From assembly GCA_007556525.1 (NCBI GenBank), contig SWJS01000002.1, positions 401,380 through 465,379 on the forward strand: a stretch of DNA of 64,000 bases, read 5' to 3'. This document shows, in pieces, positions 18,680-27,759 of this stretch; the first letter of the stretch is position 1; every line of letters starts with the position of its first letter. Source of the stretch: Lysobacteraceae bacterium CU05-9 (GTDB lineage Bacteria; Pseudomonadota; Gammaproteobacteria; Xanthomonadales; Xanthomonadaceae). The notes beneath the pieces are model-generated. The model worked only from the letters and a program-made list of their open reading frames with translations, made no database searches and was not told the origin of the DNA. The translations under genes were made by a program, and so were the position numbers.

Positions 18680-19539
18680 GCAACGCTTTCCTTCGATTCT
18701 GTGTCGGCGACATCCGCTGCAACTTCCGTATTCACCGCATCACGCGCTTGCTGTCGTGCAGCCTTCTCGCGCTCGCGATGAATTCGCATCACTTCACCGG
18801 CCAATGCGATGTATGCAATGCCACCGCGTGAGCCCTTGTCGTAGCCAACGATACTTTGACCATAACTTGGAGCTTCTGCGAGGCGCACGTTACGCGGCAC
18901 GATGGTGCGGAACACTCTGTCGCCAAAAAAATTCATCAATTCATCCGACACCGCATTCGCCAACTTGGAACGCACGTCGAACATCGTTCGCAACACACCC
19001 TCGATCTCGAGACCTGGGTTGCTGCTGCCCTGCAACGCTTGAATGGTATCCATTAACGAGCTGATACCTTCGAGCGCATAGTACTCGCACTGCATGGGAA
19101 TGATCACGGAATCCGCTGCATTTAAGGCATTAATCGTGAGCAGCGACAACGACGGCGGACAATCGATGATGATGAAATCGTAATTGCCACGCAGTGGTTC
19201 AAGCAACTCGTCGAGATGCAAACCACGCTTCGCTTCATCGCCGGTGATCATTTCAATCTCGGCGGCGGTGAGATCCATGTTGCCCGGAATCAAGTCGAAC
19301 TGTTCTTCCGTGCGGATGATGGCTTCCTTGATATCGCACTCACGCAACAGCACTTCGCAAATCGTATTCTCAGGCTCGCGCTTATCAACGCCCGAACCCA
19401 TCGTCGCATTACCTTGCGGATCGAGATCGATCAAAAGCACACGCTTGGACATTCTCGCCAAGCCTGCGGTTAAGTTGACTGCTGTTGTCGTTTTGCCCAC
19501 GCCACCTTTCTGGTTGGCGACAGCCATGATGCGTGCCAT
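18676..19539 (-). CDS. parA: Chromosome-partitioning ATPase ParA
   Basis: 287 residues from ATG 19539, giving MARIMAVANQKGGVGKTTT, the usual ParA/Soj start with the deviant Walker A at residues 11-18. An in-frame ATG at 19587 would add 16 atypical residues. Walker A' (LLIDLDPQGNAT) and Walker B (YDFIIIDCPPSLS) are intact. Forms ATP-dependent nucleoid gradients that move ParB-parS complexes. Downstream of rsmG, 68 nt away with this start, and overlapping parB. Confidence 0.95.
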   Translation of the reverse strand: MARIMAVANQKGGVGKTTTAVNLTAGLARMSKRVLLIDLDPQGNATMGSGVDKREPENTICEVLLRECDIKEAIIRTEEQFDLIPGNMDLTAAEIEMITGDEAKRGLHLDELLEPLRGNYDFIIIDCPPSLSLLTINALNAADSVIIPMQCEYYALEGISSLMDTIQALQGSSNPGLEIEGVLRTMFDVRSKLANAVSDELMNFFGDRVFRTIVPRNVRLAEAPSYGQSIVGYDKGSRGGIAYIALAGEVMRIHREREKAARQQARDAVNTEVAADVADTESKESVA

Positions 19540-19607
19540 TGACGCTGGTCCGTCCTGTTCTGTGAAGTTATGGATCCCTTCCCCCATTCCCGAGGGCAGA
19601 CTTTCTA

Positions 19608-20273
19608 TTATGCCCCATTCCGGGCAACCACCAAGAGGCGGCGCTGAGCATCCAAAAACGGGACCGCCAACTCATGATCCGCCGTCACATTCCAACCGTC
19701 CGTCAGCCCATCGATCTCCTCCGTCGGAAACACCGCCTTCATGGCGAGAAGTTCGCCACCCGGCCGAAGCAAGTGCCCCCCGAAATCAATCAGCAGCGGC
19801 AGCGTCGCCAGAGCGCGCGCCGTGATCGCATCGAACGGATTCGTCGGCTTGAACGCCTCGATGCGAACGTGCTCGGCACTCGCCCGCTCGAGTTTGAGTT
19901 GGCGGATGGCTTCTCGCAGGAAGCGGACTTTTTTGCCGGCGCTTTCGATCATCGTCACGTGCAGATCCGGATAGATGATGCTCAGCACGATTCCCGGCAA
20001 CCCGGCGCCCGCACCCAGATCTGCAATCGAGCCGCCCTTCGACGCAATGTCCTTGACGAACGGATGCATCGCCGCCGAATCCAAAATATGCTTGACCACC
20101 ATCTCCCGCGGCTCCCGGATCGCCGTCAGGTTGTACGTCGCATTCCAACGCAACATCAGCGCGAGGTACTGCAGTAACGGCGTCGCCAACTCGCGATCGA
20201 GCTGCAATTGCACGAGTCCGTCTTCGAGCAGTGCGCGTTCCATTTGAAGAGGTGCGGGAATTTCGATGGTCAT
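19608..20273 (-). CDS. rsmG: 16S rRNA (guanine527-N7)-methyltransferase RsmG
   Basis: 221 residues. LMLRWNATYNLTAIREP is the RsmG/GidB family signature, followed by the SAM motif IADLGAGAGLPGIVLS and later TARALATLPLLI. Methylates N7 of G527 in 16S rRNA. Placed directly before parA, as in many proteobacteria, although mnmG is not in this window. Nine nt after the PPTase gene. Confidence 0.96.
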   Translation of the reverse strand: MTIEIPAPLQMERALLEDGLVQLQLDRELATPLLQYLALMLRWNATYNLTAIREPREMVVKHILDSAAMHPFVKDIASKGGSIADLGAGAGLPGIVLSIIYPDLHVTMIESAGKKVRFLREAIRQLKLERASAEHVRIEAFKPTNPFDAITARALATLPLLIDFGGHLLRPGGELLAMKAVFPTEEIDGLTDGWNVTADHELAVPFLDAQRRLLVVARNGA

Positions 20274-20282
20274 GCGAATAGT

Positions 20283-20951
20283 TTAGCGATCACGCCACGC
20301 CAGCGCACCGACGTAACCTTCCGGCACTTCAATCAATTCCGCGTGCCATCCCGTTCCGATGTCCGGCGGTAGCTTTTGCAAGTACCAACCATCGCGCCAC
20401 TCAAACAAAACCTTCTCCAACCCATACGAAATCCCGTGCCCATGCGCCTTCACCACGGCCTCTTTCAAGCACCACAGCTGCAGGAATGCAATCAGCGAAT
20501 TCTGATTTTCGAGGTCAGCCACTTCTGATTCCGCAAAAAACCGCCCAGCAATCCGCAGCCATCCGTCTCGCGGACGGATTTTTTCAATATCCACACCAAC
20601 GCGTTTCGTGCTAGACCACGCGACCGCAATCAATTCACCGGAGTGCGACCAATTCACATCATTGTCGTTGTCGAGCAAAAACGGGCGACCGCGCTCATCT
20701 TTGTGAATTTCCACCGTCTCGCATTGCAACAATCGTGCCAACTCGTTTCGCAGCACAACTTGCCCGTGGTCCGCTATTAGAGCGTAATGTGTGACTTTCT
20801 GACTCACTGGTTCAGCTTCGTGTAGATGAATTGACGTTTGACGATTGTCATAAGCGTATAACAGTTCATAAGGACCGACCGATAGGACAAATGAACAGAG
20901 GTCGGCATCGGTTCCCGTTTCAAAGTAAGTATCACTAAGTCCATCAACCAA
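20283..20951 (-). CDS. 4'-phosphopantetheinyl transferase (Sfp type)
   Basis: 222 residues. The two PPTase motifs are clear: VGVDIEKIRP (Mg-binding Asp) and WCLKEAVVKAHG. WSHSGELIAVAW corresponds to the first conserved stretch. It would transfer the phosphopantetheine arm of CoA to a carrier protein; no carrier protein, PKS or NRPS lies nearby, so the substrate is unknown. The first ~25 residues are not conserved-looking and the true start could be internal. Divergent from the next gene with only 37 nt between them. Confidence 0.85.
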   Translation of the reverse strand: MVDGLSDTYFETGTDADLCSFVLSVGPYELLYAYDNRQTSIHLHEAEPVSQKVTHYALIADHGQVVLRNELARLLQCETVEIHKDERGRPFLLDNDNDVNWSHSGELIAVAWSSTKRVGVDIEKIRPRDGWLRIAGRFFAESEVADLENQNSLIAFLQLWCLKEAVVKAHGHGISYGLEKVLFEWRDGWYLQKLPPDIGTGWHAELIEVPEGYVGALAWRDR

Positions 20952-20988
20952 AATTATTTCAACAAACTGTTACTTAGGAGTCGTAAAA

Positions 20989-21261
20989 ATGGGTTTGATC
21001 ATTACTCTCATCGTCGGTGGTATCCTCGGCTGGTTGGCCAGCATTGTTATGCGTACTGACGGCCAACAAGGCGTGTTCCTGAACGTTGTCGTCGGTGTCA
21101 TCGGCGCCCTGCTCGGCGGCTTCCTAGCCCCAATGCTCGGCTTCACCGGTGTGAACATCATGAAAAACGGCATCAGCGCCCCAAGCCTGATCGTTTCGTT
21201 CATCGGCGCCCTCATTCTGCTCGCCATCGTGAACCTTGTGCGCCGCGGCCGCGTGCGCTAA
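20989..21261 (+). CDS. GlsB/YeaQ/YmgE family stress-response membrane protein
   Basis: 90 residues, very hydrophobic and glycine-rich, with three predicted helices and the family motifs GGILGWLASIVMRTD, NVVVGVIGALLGGF and the final SFIGALILLAIVNLVRRGR. The start is fixed by TTAGGAG 8 nt upstream. Family members are small inner-membrane proteins induced by stress; function unclear. A strong terminator follows. Confidence 0.9.
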   Translation: MGLIITLIVGGILGWLASIVMRTDGQQGVFLNVVVGVIGALLGGFLAPMLGFTGVNIMKNGISAPSLIVSFIGALILLAIVNLVRRGRVR

Positions 21262-21309
21262 GCTGGACTCGAAACCCAGTCACAAAGCGGCCACTTCCTA
21301 GCGTGCCGC

Positions 21310-21344
21310 AAAGCCCCGAAGTCGAACGGCTGTCGGGGCTTTTT
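21310..21344 (+). terminator. Rho-independent terminator after the GlsB-family gene
   Basis: AAAGCCCCGA (21310-21319) pairs with TCGGGGCTTT (21332-21341), then T's. Stem of about 10 bp, 12-nt loop, 48 nt after the stop codon. The stretch 21262-21591 has no gene; besides this terminator it holds the left inverted repeat of the next element and its leader. Confidence 0.9.
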
Positions 21345-21386
21345 GTATACGCTGAGTCCTTCTCTACTTTCTTACTATCCCGTATC

Positions 21387-21415
21387 AGTTAGAGGTAGAG
21401 GTAGACGGTTGAGTG
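21387..21415. repeat. Left 29-bp terminal inverted repeat of the S23 element
   Basis: This 29-mer matches the reverse complement of 22028-22056 at 28 of 29 positions. The arm is built from a repeated GAGGTA word. Two further degenerate copies in the opposite orientation lie nearby (CTCTACTTTCTTACT at 21362-21376 and CTCTACCTTTACT at 21472-21484). No target duplication outside the arms was recognised. The 176 nt from this repeat to the gene start hold no other ORF of note. Confidence 0.9.
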
Positions 21416-21591
21416 GATGCCGCAAATGTTGTCGCACGCAACTGCCCATTGCCTACGCCCGTCTTTTCAATCTCTACCTTTACTGACAATCGTCCAAGCT
21501 CATCGCCGACATTTCCATTCGCATTTCGCTGATGGCGAGACACGCACGCAATTGTCAAAGTGGATGTCCGTCCACTTGCTTAGAGGTTCCG

Positions 21592-21999
21592 ATGATCTTC
21601 CAGAATTCCGTGCTATGGCGTAAAGCCGTTGACGCAGCGTGCATTGCAATCAAGCTGTCTTACCAACTTCCGAAAGAAGAAATGTATGGAATGCGCAGTC
21701 AGATGTCACGAGCGGCAGTATCCATCTCGAGCAACATTGCAGAAGGTTGGACGCGCGAATATCGCCGTGAAAAAATCCGGTTTTTGTCTTACGCCCATGG
21801 ATCGCTCACCGAGCTGATGACGCAATGCTTGATTTGCGTTGAAGTTGGCTGGTTGAAGAAGGAAGAACTCAACGAGCTATTTTCACTTCTTGAAGAATGC
21901 AGCCGAATGCTCACAGCGCTACGTAAGAAATATCGGCTGGAGCCAGACGGTGTTGTGTCGTTCAACGGCAAGCGCTATGACGTTCCGACGCTGCAATGA
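21592..21999 (+). CDS. Four-helix-bundle protein, S23/23S-rRNA-IVS family
   Basis: 135 residues from ATG 21592 (GAGG just upstream); the frame is open to 21532 but the added residues are not family-like. Conserved S23 features are PKEEMYGMRSQMSRAAVSI, SSNIAEGW and the final helices (FLSYAHGSLTELMTQ). Related proteins are encoded inside 23S rRNA intervening sequences and, as Avd-type proteins, beside diversity-generating reverse transcriptases; they are basic helical bundles that can bind nucleic acid. Here there is no rRNA or RT gene; instead the ORF is enclosed by a 29-bp inverted repeat. The role is unknown. Family assignment is confident. Confidence 0.9.
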   Translation: MIFQNSVLWRKAVDAACIAIKLSYQLPKEEMYGMRSQMSRAAVSISSNIAEGWTREYRREKIRFLSYAHGSLTELMTQCLICVEVGWLKKEELNELFSLLEECSRMLTALRKKYRLEPDGVVSFNGKRYDVPTLQ

Positions 22000-22002
22000 A
22001 AA

Positions 22003-22023
22003 GGGCGCCCGAAGAAGGCGCCC
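22003..22023 (-). terminator. Terminator hairpin downstream of glnA
   Basis: GGGCGCC (22003-22009) and GGCGCCC (22017-22023) form a 7-bp GC stem. On the minus strand it has a TTCTTCG loop and is followed by CCCTTTTC, fitting termination of glnA transcripts 45 nt past the stop. It lies inside the S23 inverted repeat and also just after the S23 stop codon. Confidence 0.75.
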
Positions 22024-22027
22024 CAAT

Positions 22028-22056
22028 CACTCAACCGTCTAACTCTACCTCTAACT
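22028..22056. repeat. Right 29-bp terminal inverted repeat of the S23 element
   Basis: Reverse complement of 21387-21415 with a single mismatch. It lies 28 nt after the S23 stop codon and 12 nt before the glnA stop, so the whole element spans 21387-22056 (670 bp). Confidence 0.9.
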
Positions 22057-22067
22057 TTCAGTAGACA

Positions 22068-23462
22068 TCAGTTCGCGTAATACAACTGATACTCCAACGG
22101 ATGCGTCGCAGCACGGAACGCCGTCACTTCCTTCATTTTCACCGCAATATACGCATCAATGAAGTCGTCGGTGAACACGCCGCCGGCCTTGAGGAAATCG
22201 CGGTCCTGGTCGAGTGCTTTGAGCGCTTGGTCGAGCGAGTGGCAAACCGTTGGGATGCCCTTCTCTTCTTCCGGTGGCAGGTCGTAGAGATCCTTGTCGG
22301 AAGGACCGCCTGGGTCGATTTGGTTCTTGATGCCGTCGAGGCCGGCCATCATCAACGCTGCGAAGGTCAGGTAACCCGAGTTCATCGGATCCGGGAAACG
22401 GAATTCGACGCGGCGCCCCTTTGGATTCGCGACGAACGGGATGCGGCAGGATGCGGAGCGGTTTGACGCCGAATACGCGAGCATGACAGGTGCTTCGAAA
22501 CCCGGAACAAGGCGCTTGTACGAGTTCGTCGAGGAGTTTGCGAAGGCGTTGATCGCACGTGCGTGCTTGAAGACGCCGCCGATGTACCACAATGCAATCT
22601 GCGAGAGACCGCCGTAACCGTCGCCGCTGAAAAGGTTGTCGCCGTCTTTGGCGAGCGATTGGTGCACGTGCATGCCGGAGCCATTGTCGCCGACGATGGG
22701 TTTGGGCATGAAGGTGGCGGTCTTGCCATTTTGGTAAGCGACGTTGCGGACGATGTATTTCATCATCTGCAGTTCGTCGGCCTTGCGTACGAGCGTGTTG
22801 AACTTGACGCCGATTTCGCACTGGCCCGCATTCGCGACTTCGTGGTGATGGACTTCGACGGTTTGGCCCGCGTCTTCAAGGTACTTGCACATTTGCGCGC
22901 GGATGCCGTGCAGCGTGTCGACCGGCGGGACCGGGAAGTAACCACCCTTGACGCCCGGGCGGGAAGGGTTGTCGCCCTGGTGATCCCAGTGCGCCTCTTC
23001 CGAGTCGATCTGGAAGAAGGTGTGACCCATTTCGTTGCCGTACTTGACGTTGTCGAAAATGAAGAACTCAGGCTCCGGACCGAAGAACGCGGTGTCAGCG
23101 ATGCCGGTGGATTGCAGGAAGGCTTCGGCGCGGCGTGCGATGCCGCGTGGGTCGCGCTCGTAACCCTGCATCGTGGTTGGATCGAGCACGTCGCAGGTCA
23201 TGATCAGCGTCGGATATTCCATGAAAGGATCGACGACTGCCGTCTCGGGATCCGGAAGCAGAACCATGTCCGAGTTGTTGATGCCGCGCCAGCCAACGAT
23301 GGAGCTGCCGTCAAACATCTTGCCGTCTTCAAACAGGCTCGGTTCGACTGCGGAAATTGGATAGGTCACGTGGTGCCAGACACCGCGCATGTCGGTGAAG
23401 CGGAGATCGAGGAACTCGATGGAATGTTCCGTGATCAGATTTTCTACATTCTTGATGGACAT
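22068..23462 (-). CDS. glnA: Glutamine synthetase, type I
   Basis: 464 residues from ATG 23462 ([20 protein letters not shown]); the frame runs on upstream to 23582, but those 40 residues are not GS-like. Ammonia-assimilating ATP-dependent ligase, dodecameric. Conserved segments include [49 protein letters not shown] and the adenylylation loop DLYDLPPEE with Tyr393, so activity is probably controlled by GlnE. No PII gene is beside it. No clear Shine-Dalgarno is visible before the ATG. Divergent from uppP. Confidence 0.97.
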   Translation of the reverse strand: MSIKNVENLITEHSIEFLDLRFTDMRGVWHHVTYPISAVEPSLFEDGKMFDGSSIVGWRGINNSDMVLLPDPETAVVDPFMEYPTLIMTCDVLDPTTMQGYERDPRGIARRAEAFLQSTGIADTAFFGPEPEFFIFDNVKYGNEMGHTFFQIDSEEAHWDHQGDNPSRPGVKGGYFPVPPVDTLHGIRAQMCKYLEDAGQTVEVHHHEVANAGQCEIGVKFNTLVRKADELQMMKYIVRNVAYQNGKTATFMPKPIVGDNGSGMHVHQSLAKDGDNLFSGDGYGGLSQIALWYIGGVFKHARAINAFANSSTNSYKRLVPGFEAPVMLAYSASNRSASCRIPFVANPKGRRVEFRFPDPMNSGYLTFAALMMAGLDGIKNQIDPGGPSDKDLYDLPPEEEKGIPTVCHSLDQALKALDQDRDFLKAGGVFTDDFIDAYIAVKMKEVTAFRAATHPLEYQLYYAN

Positions 23463-23669
23463 TGGGAAGGACTCGCGCAAAAAACTTGTGGGGTGGGCTG
23501 ACCTGATGCGCAGGGCATCGAAGGCGCTGACAAGGTTTCGGGCAACCTTCGAGTTGGGCGATTCGGACAGTCTATTCTGCACTAGTTTTTTTGCAGTTGC
23601 ACATCCAACGTGAATGAATACGTCTGATTTCCGCTATGCTTTATGGTTTGCATCACCGCGACCAGTCCC

Positions 23670-24554
23670 ATGCCTGAATTCATTAAAGCCCTGCTCCTCG
23701 GAATCATCGAGGGAATTACGGAATTTTTGCCAATTTCCAGCACGGGACACTTGCTCATCGCCGAGAAGTGGCTGGGCCATCGCAGCGACCTGTTCAACAT
23801 TTCGATCCAGGCGGGCGCAATCCTCGCGATTGTCTTGATCTACCGCGAAAAACTGTGGGCACTCTTCACCACCTTCCTGGGGCGTGACACGTCGTTCAAG
23901 CCACTCGTTGCCGACCCGTCGAAATCCGCGGCCGAGTTGGCGAGCATGCGAAATGAATTGAAGGCATCGCGCGAATACACGTTGAAGTTGGTGCTCGCAT
24001 TTGTCGTGACGAGTGTGCTCGGCATCCTGGTGAAGGCCACAGGTTGGGAGTTGCCGGAGAATGTGCGTCCGATTGCATGGGCGCTGATCATTGGCGCGGT
24101 GTGGATGGTGATTGCGGAGTTTTTGGCGGCGAAGCGTGCGGCGAAATTGGGCGAGCAGACGAAGGTCTCGTGGTTGACGGCGGTGTTGGTTGGTGTGGCG
24201 CAGGTCGTTGCGGGTGTGTTCCCGGGAACATCGCGCAGTGCTTCGACAATTTTCGTCGCGTTGCTGGCAGGCACGACATCGCGTGCGGCGGCGACGGAGT
24301 TTGCGTTTCTTGTCGGTATTCCAACGATGTTTGCCGCAACGTTTTATGAGCTGCTTTCGCTGTACCGTCACGATCAAATCGGCAGCGAAAATTGGTCGTC
24401 TCTCGCGATCGCATTCGTTGCATCAACGGTCACCGCTTTCATCGCCGTGAAGTGGTTACTGCGCTACATCCAAACGCACAACTTCAATCTGTTTGCGGTG
24501 TATCGGATTCTGCTGGGCCTGGCGTTGCTGTTTCTGATTCCGGGACTGACGTAA
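23670..24554 (+). CDS. uppP: Undecaprenyl-diphosphatase
   Basis: 294 residues from ATG 23670 (MPEFIKALLLGIIEG); an upstream start at 23643 is less likely. Polytopic inner-membrane protein with both catalytic motifs, EGITEFLPISSTGH and PGTSRSASTIF. Dephosphorylates C55-PP so the carrier can be reused in cell-wall and LPS synthesis; BacA family. Its 3' end overlaps the converging hypothetical gene by 71 nt. Confidence 0.96.
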   Translation: MPEFIKALLLGIIEGITEFLPISSTGHLLIAEKWLGHRSDLFNISIQAGAILAIVLIYREKLWALFTTFLGRDTSFKPLVADPSKSAAELASMRNELKASREYTLKLVLAFVVTSVLGILVKATGWELPENVRPIAWALIIGAVWMVIAEFLAAKRAAKLGEQTKVSWLTAVLVGVAQVVAGVFPGTSRSASTIFVALLAGTTSRAAATEFAFLVGIPTMFAATFYELLSLYRHDQIGSENWSSLAIAFVASTVTAFIAVKWLLRYIQTHNFNLFAVYRILLGLALLFLIPGLT

Positions 24555-24942
24555 CCGCCGGCTTCGTACCGTAAACCAAGCGTCCATCACGATCAACAAT
24601 CTGTGCATCAAGATCGCGCGCCATGAATTCGGCCGCCAACTTGATCGGCTCCTTGCCTTTCCATTTGTTCGCACGGATCTCGAAATTCGCTTCACCGTTT
24701 GCGAAATCAAATGCCGGCACCAACCGCGGTGATTTGCCGCGCAGCTTGCGCCACCAGTTGTTTTTCAGAATCAAATCGAGATCGCCGCGAATCTGCTTCA
24801 CGACGATCGCCTCACTCATGTAACCATCCACGACGGATGGTTCGGAGTGCAGCCTCAGGTTCTTCTGACGACCGGCCGCCGACACCCATTCGCCTAGCGA
24901 GATGGGTGCACCTTCGCGAGTGATTCGAAACTTTGCGGGCAT
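24484..24942 (-). CDS. Hypothetical protein (unrecognised)
   Basis: 152 residues, soluble, no signal peptide. The middle is rich in Trp, Lys and Asn (LILKNNWWRKLRGK), and the tail (~125-152) is low-complexity Pro/Glu/Thr (TSVPESETATPGPAESDTPQTD is the region). It starts 3 nt after the PEBP gene, so it is probably in that operon. The last 71 nt are antisense to the end of uppP; the tail may therefore be constrained by uppP rather than by its own function. Confidence 0.6.
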   Translation of the reverse strand: MPAKFRITREGAPISLGEWVSAAGRQKNLRLHSEPSVVDGYMSEAIVVKQIRGDLDLILKNNWWRKLRGKSPRLVPAFDFANGEANFEIRANKWKGKEPIKLAAEFMARDLDAQIVDRDGRLVYGTKPAVTSVPESETATPGPAESDTPQTD

Positions 24943-24945
24943 GAA

Positions 24946-25578
24946 TTAGCCTTTCGCGCGCAACTTCGGATGCAGCGTGTAGGTTCCGTAGATCGCGTCT
25001 TCCGCCAGGATGTGTCCGCGCATCGCCTTCAACACATCACTGGCGGTGAACTTCTCTGGCACATCAAGCGTCGGCACATCCAACGCAAACAACCGGAAAA
25101 AATACCGATGCTCCCGCAAATCATTCGGCGGCGGGAACGGACCGTCATAACCAAACCAATCACCGGCCATGTCACGATCATTCGCAAACCAACCGGTGTA
25201 ATCGTTCAAACCCTGACGGCTGTTGCCCGGTCCCTTGCTCTCATCCTTGCCACGCGGCGTGACACCCTTCGAGTGTTGACCTTCAAGAATTTCTGAAGTG
25301 CCCTTGTCGATGTCGATCAGCAACCAATGCGTAAACACCGTGCGCGCTTGACGCACGGGAATCTCCACATCCGGCACGCCCACCATCTCAGGATGCGTCG
25401 GCACGTCCGGATCCATCATGATCATCGCAAAGGATTGCGTACCTTCCGGCGCATCGCTCCAGCACAGGTGCGGATTGAAATTTTCGCCAAAACCATACCC
25501 ATCCGCCGTCGGAATGCCAGCAGCAAACTTATCCGGCAACTTTCCGCGATGTTCAAAACTGTCCGTCGTGAGCTTCAT
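24946..25578 (-). CDS. PEBP family protein (YbhB/YbcL Raf-kinase-inhibitor-like)
   Basis: 210 residues. The phosphatidylethanolamine-binding fold is marked by NPHLCWSDAPEGTQSFAM, MMDPDVP, FTHWLLIDID, and the anion-site motif YDGPFPPP followed by HRYFFRLFALD. No signal peptide, so cytoplasmic. The bacterial function is unknown. Embedded between a TPR protein (3 nt upstream) and a hypothetical gene (3 nt downstream), an apparent operon. Confidence 0.93.
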   Translation of the reverse strand: MKLTTDSFEHRGKLPDKFAAGIPTADGYGFGENFNPHLCWSDAPEGTQSFAMIMMDPDVPTHPEMVGVPDVEIPVRQARTVFTHWLLIDIDKGTSEILEGQHSKGVTPRGKDESKGPGNSRQGLNDYTGWFANDRDMAGDWFGYDGPFPPPNDLREHRYFFRLFALDVPTLDVPEKFTASDVLKAMRGHILAEDAIYGTYTLHPKLRAKG

Positions 25579-25581
25579 GAT

Positions 25582-27705
25582 TTACGCCTCGGAATAACCC
25601 AGTCGCACGCTGACATCCTTCAACGTGTCAAAAACCGAACCCAACACACCGGCGTACTCGCGCCAGTGACCCTTCGCAAACTGCTTGTGCTGCACGAAGC
25701 CTTCCGGCAACGCAGCCACCGGCATGCCAAACGCGGTCGTCAACTCTGTCTGCAACGCCAGCTCATCACTGACTGCATCATCCAACTTGATCAAGCGGTG
25801 CGGGAACAAATTCTGCTCAACGATGTCTGCAATCTGCACGCACTGATCATTGAACCAAGTCGCTGCCGCTTCCAGTGATTCGAACTGGAATGGCGCTTCA
25901 TTCGCATAGGCCAGCCAGTGCAGGAACATGTCACGTGGGTCACGAATGGCGAGCAACAACTGTGCATGCGATGGGTTGGCACGCAACACATCGAGATAGT
26001 TGTTATCCCAGAACAGCAAAGCATCGACTGCAGCTGCACCTTGTGGCACCCCGCGCTTCGTAAGGCCACTCAGCCACTCTGCGGCGAGTTGCGATTTCTC
26101 GGTGTCAGACGGCTTCTTCTCTGCTTCGCCATCCAGCAGGTTAATACCGGCAAAACGTTGCAGCATGTCATCCGGTGGCGTCGCCGTAAAGCGATCCGTC
26201 AAAACAGGAACGTTGCTGTTGCTCAACGAATAACCCACGAATGCACTCTGGCTGCCCGGCGGACCCCACAGCAGCTGATGGTGATTACCGATCACTTCGT
26301 TCGCCGTGTCGAGGCCGTTGTCTTCCTTCAACGCAGGCCATGCGTCCGCTTCGCGACGATGTCCAACTGGTGGCAGTGGCAGGCGGTAAGGATTACCTTC
26401 GCGTTGAACTTCCAACCAGATATCGACGGCTTCCTGATAACGGCCAGCGCGATCCATCACACCACTGCGAACTGCGCGCAGTTGTTGGTCGACTTGCTGA
26501 TCCTTGTCCTTGAACAGTTCCTGCAACGACGTGATGCGCTCAATTGCAGCGTCCTTGTCTTTCGCCATCAACGAATCGAGAAGACGCAGTTGTGCATCGA
26601 GATGTAATGGATTCAAAGCAATCATTTTCTCAGCAAGGACGTCTGCCTCGGCGCGCTCACCACGTACGTCATGCACGACGATGCGGGCTTGCAGTGGTTC
26701 CAAAGCGTTCGGAGCCGCAGCCATCCAACGTTCGATGATGTCCTTCGCGGCATCGCCTGCAAACTCTTCCATCGCCAGGCGCGCTTGCCAGAAATTGGAG
26801 TTCTCCGGATGCGCGGCGATCTTCCCTTCCAGCACTTCGCGGCCGTGGTCCAGTTGCTCCGTCGCTTGCCAGGCTTGCACCAATGCGGCCAACGCCTGTG
26901 GATTCTCCGGTTCCAAATCGACACCACGCTCCAGGTAATTCACACCCTTCACTTGATCGCCCGCTTCCATCGCAATGATGCCGGCGTTGATCAGCAGTGT
27001 CGGCGCAGCGTTATCACCGAGCAACGGCTCCACCAATTCCAACGCTTCTGCCGAACGGCCTTGCAAACGGACAGCATCAACGAGCATGCCGCGAACGTCC
27101 AGCGCATTCGGTTCCTTCGCCAACAACGAACGGAACGTTTGTTCTGCAAATGCGTAATGTCCCTTACCCATGTAAGCCATACCAAGCGAACGCAAGACAC
27201 GCTCGTCACCTGGCATTTGCTGTTGCGCAGCCGAAAGGAATTGCAGCGCTCGATCAAAATCCTGGCGTGCCAACGCGACTTGACCTTCAATCGTGTGCAG
27301 TTGCGGATGATCCGGCGACACGCGATGCGCGATGCGCGTCAAACGTTCTGCTTCATCCACTTGACCTTGTGCCAATGCCAACTGCGATTGCAGGACATAA
27401 GCCGGGAAAAAATTCGGGTCCAACTTGATCGTCTGCGACAACGCTTCATTCGCACGTGGAATCTCGTTGTCATCGAGCAACATCGTCGCGCGAGCAAAAT
27501 TCAATGCGGCGTCGTTCGGCAACGTTTGCAGACCGGTTTCAATCGTGTCACGCGCACCGGTGCGGTTGCCTGCCATTGCCTGAGCGGCGGCGAGAACGCG
27601 GTAGGCTTCGGAATCGCGTGGACGGTCGGCGAGAATCGCGCGGGCTTTCAATTCAGCAGCGGCAGGGTCGCCGTTGCGCAGGTCTTGGTGGATCGCTTCG
27701 TACAT
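25582..27705 (-). CDS. TPR protein with sulfotransferase-like C-terminal domain
   Basis: 707 residues. Residues 1-~400 are stacked TPRs (ALNFARATMLLDDNEIPRAN, LLINAGIIAMEAGDQVKGVN and similar). The C-terminal ~270 residues resemble the sulfotransferase part of TPR-sulfotransferases: LLAIRDPRDMFLHWLAYANE (3'-phosphate site region) and GHWREYAGVLGSVFDTL near the end. The usual 5'-phosphosulfate loop (PRSGTT-like) is not seen; WGPPGSQSAFVG may be its degenerate counterpart, so catalysis is doubtful. Leads an apparent operon with the PEBP and hypothetical genes. Confidence 0.75.
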   Translation of the reverse strand: MYEAIHQDLRNGDPAAAELKARAILADRPRDSEAYRVLAAAQAMAGNRTGARDTIETGLQTLPNDAALNFARATMLLDDNEIPRANEALSQTIKLDPNFFPAYVLQSQLALAQGQVDEAERLTRIAHRVSPDHPQLHTIEGQVALARQDFDRALQFLSAAQQQMPGDERVLRSLGMAYMGKGHYAFAEQTFRSLLAKEPNALDVRGMLVDAVRLQGRSAEALELVEPLLGDNAAPTLLINAGIIAMEAGDQVKGVNYLERGVDLEPENPQALAALVQAWQATEQLDHGREVLEGKIAAHPENSNFWQARLAMEEFAGDAAKDIIERWMAAAPNALEPLQARIVVHDVRGERAEADVLAEKMIALNPLHLDAQLRLLDSLMAKDKDAAIERITSLQELFKDKDQQVDQQLRAVRSGVMDRAGRYQEAVDIWLEVQREGNPYRLPLPPVGHRREADAWPALKEDNGLDTANEVIGNHHQLLWGPPGSQSAFVGYSLSNSNVPVLTDRFTATPPDDMLQRFAGINLLDGEAEKKPSDTEKSQLAAEWLSGLTKRGVPQGAAAVDALLFWDNNYLDVLRANPSHAQLLLAIRDPRDMFLHWLAYANEAPFQFESLEAAATWFNDQCVQIADIVEQNLFPHRLIKLDDAVSDELALQTELTTAFGMPVAALPEGFVQHKQFAKGHWREYAGVLGSVFDTLKDVSVRLGYSEA

Positions 27706-27759
27706 CGGTTCACTCGAAAATTGGCGCCCGCACAGGATCGCGCGGGGGAATCTTCGATT

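Noticed and set aside
17744-20273. parS site near parAB
   Set aside because: I looked for TGTTTCACGTGAAACA and close variants by eye in the window and did not find one; a computed search allowing two mismatches would be decisive.
22156-22821. Second frames (221 codons minus, 312 codons plus) inside glnA
   Set aside because: Glutamine synthetase is complete and conserved here; the others are shadows caused by its codon bias.
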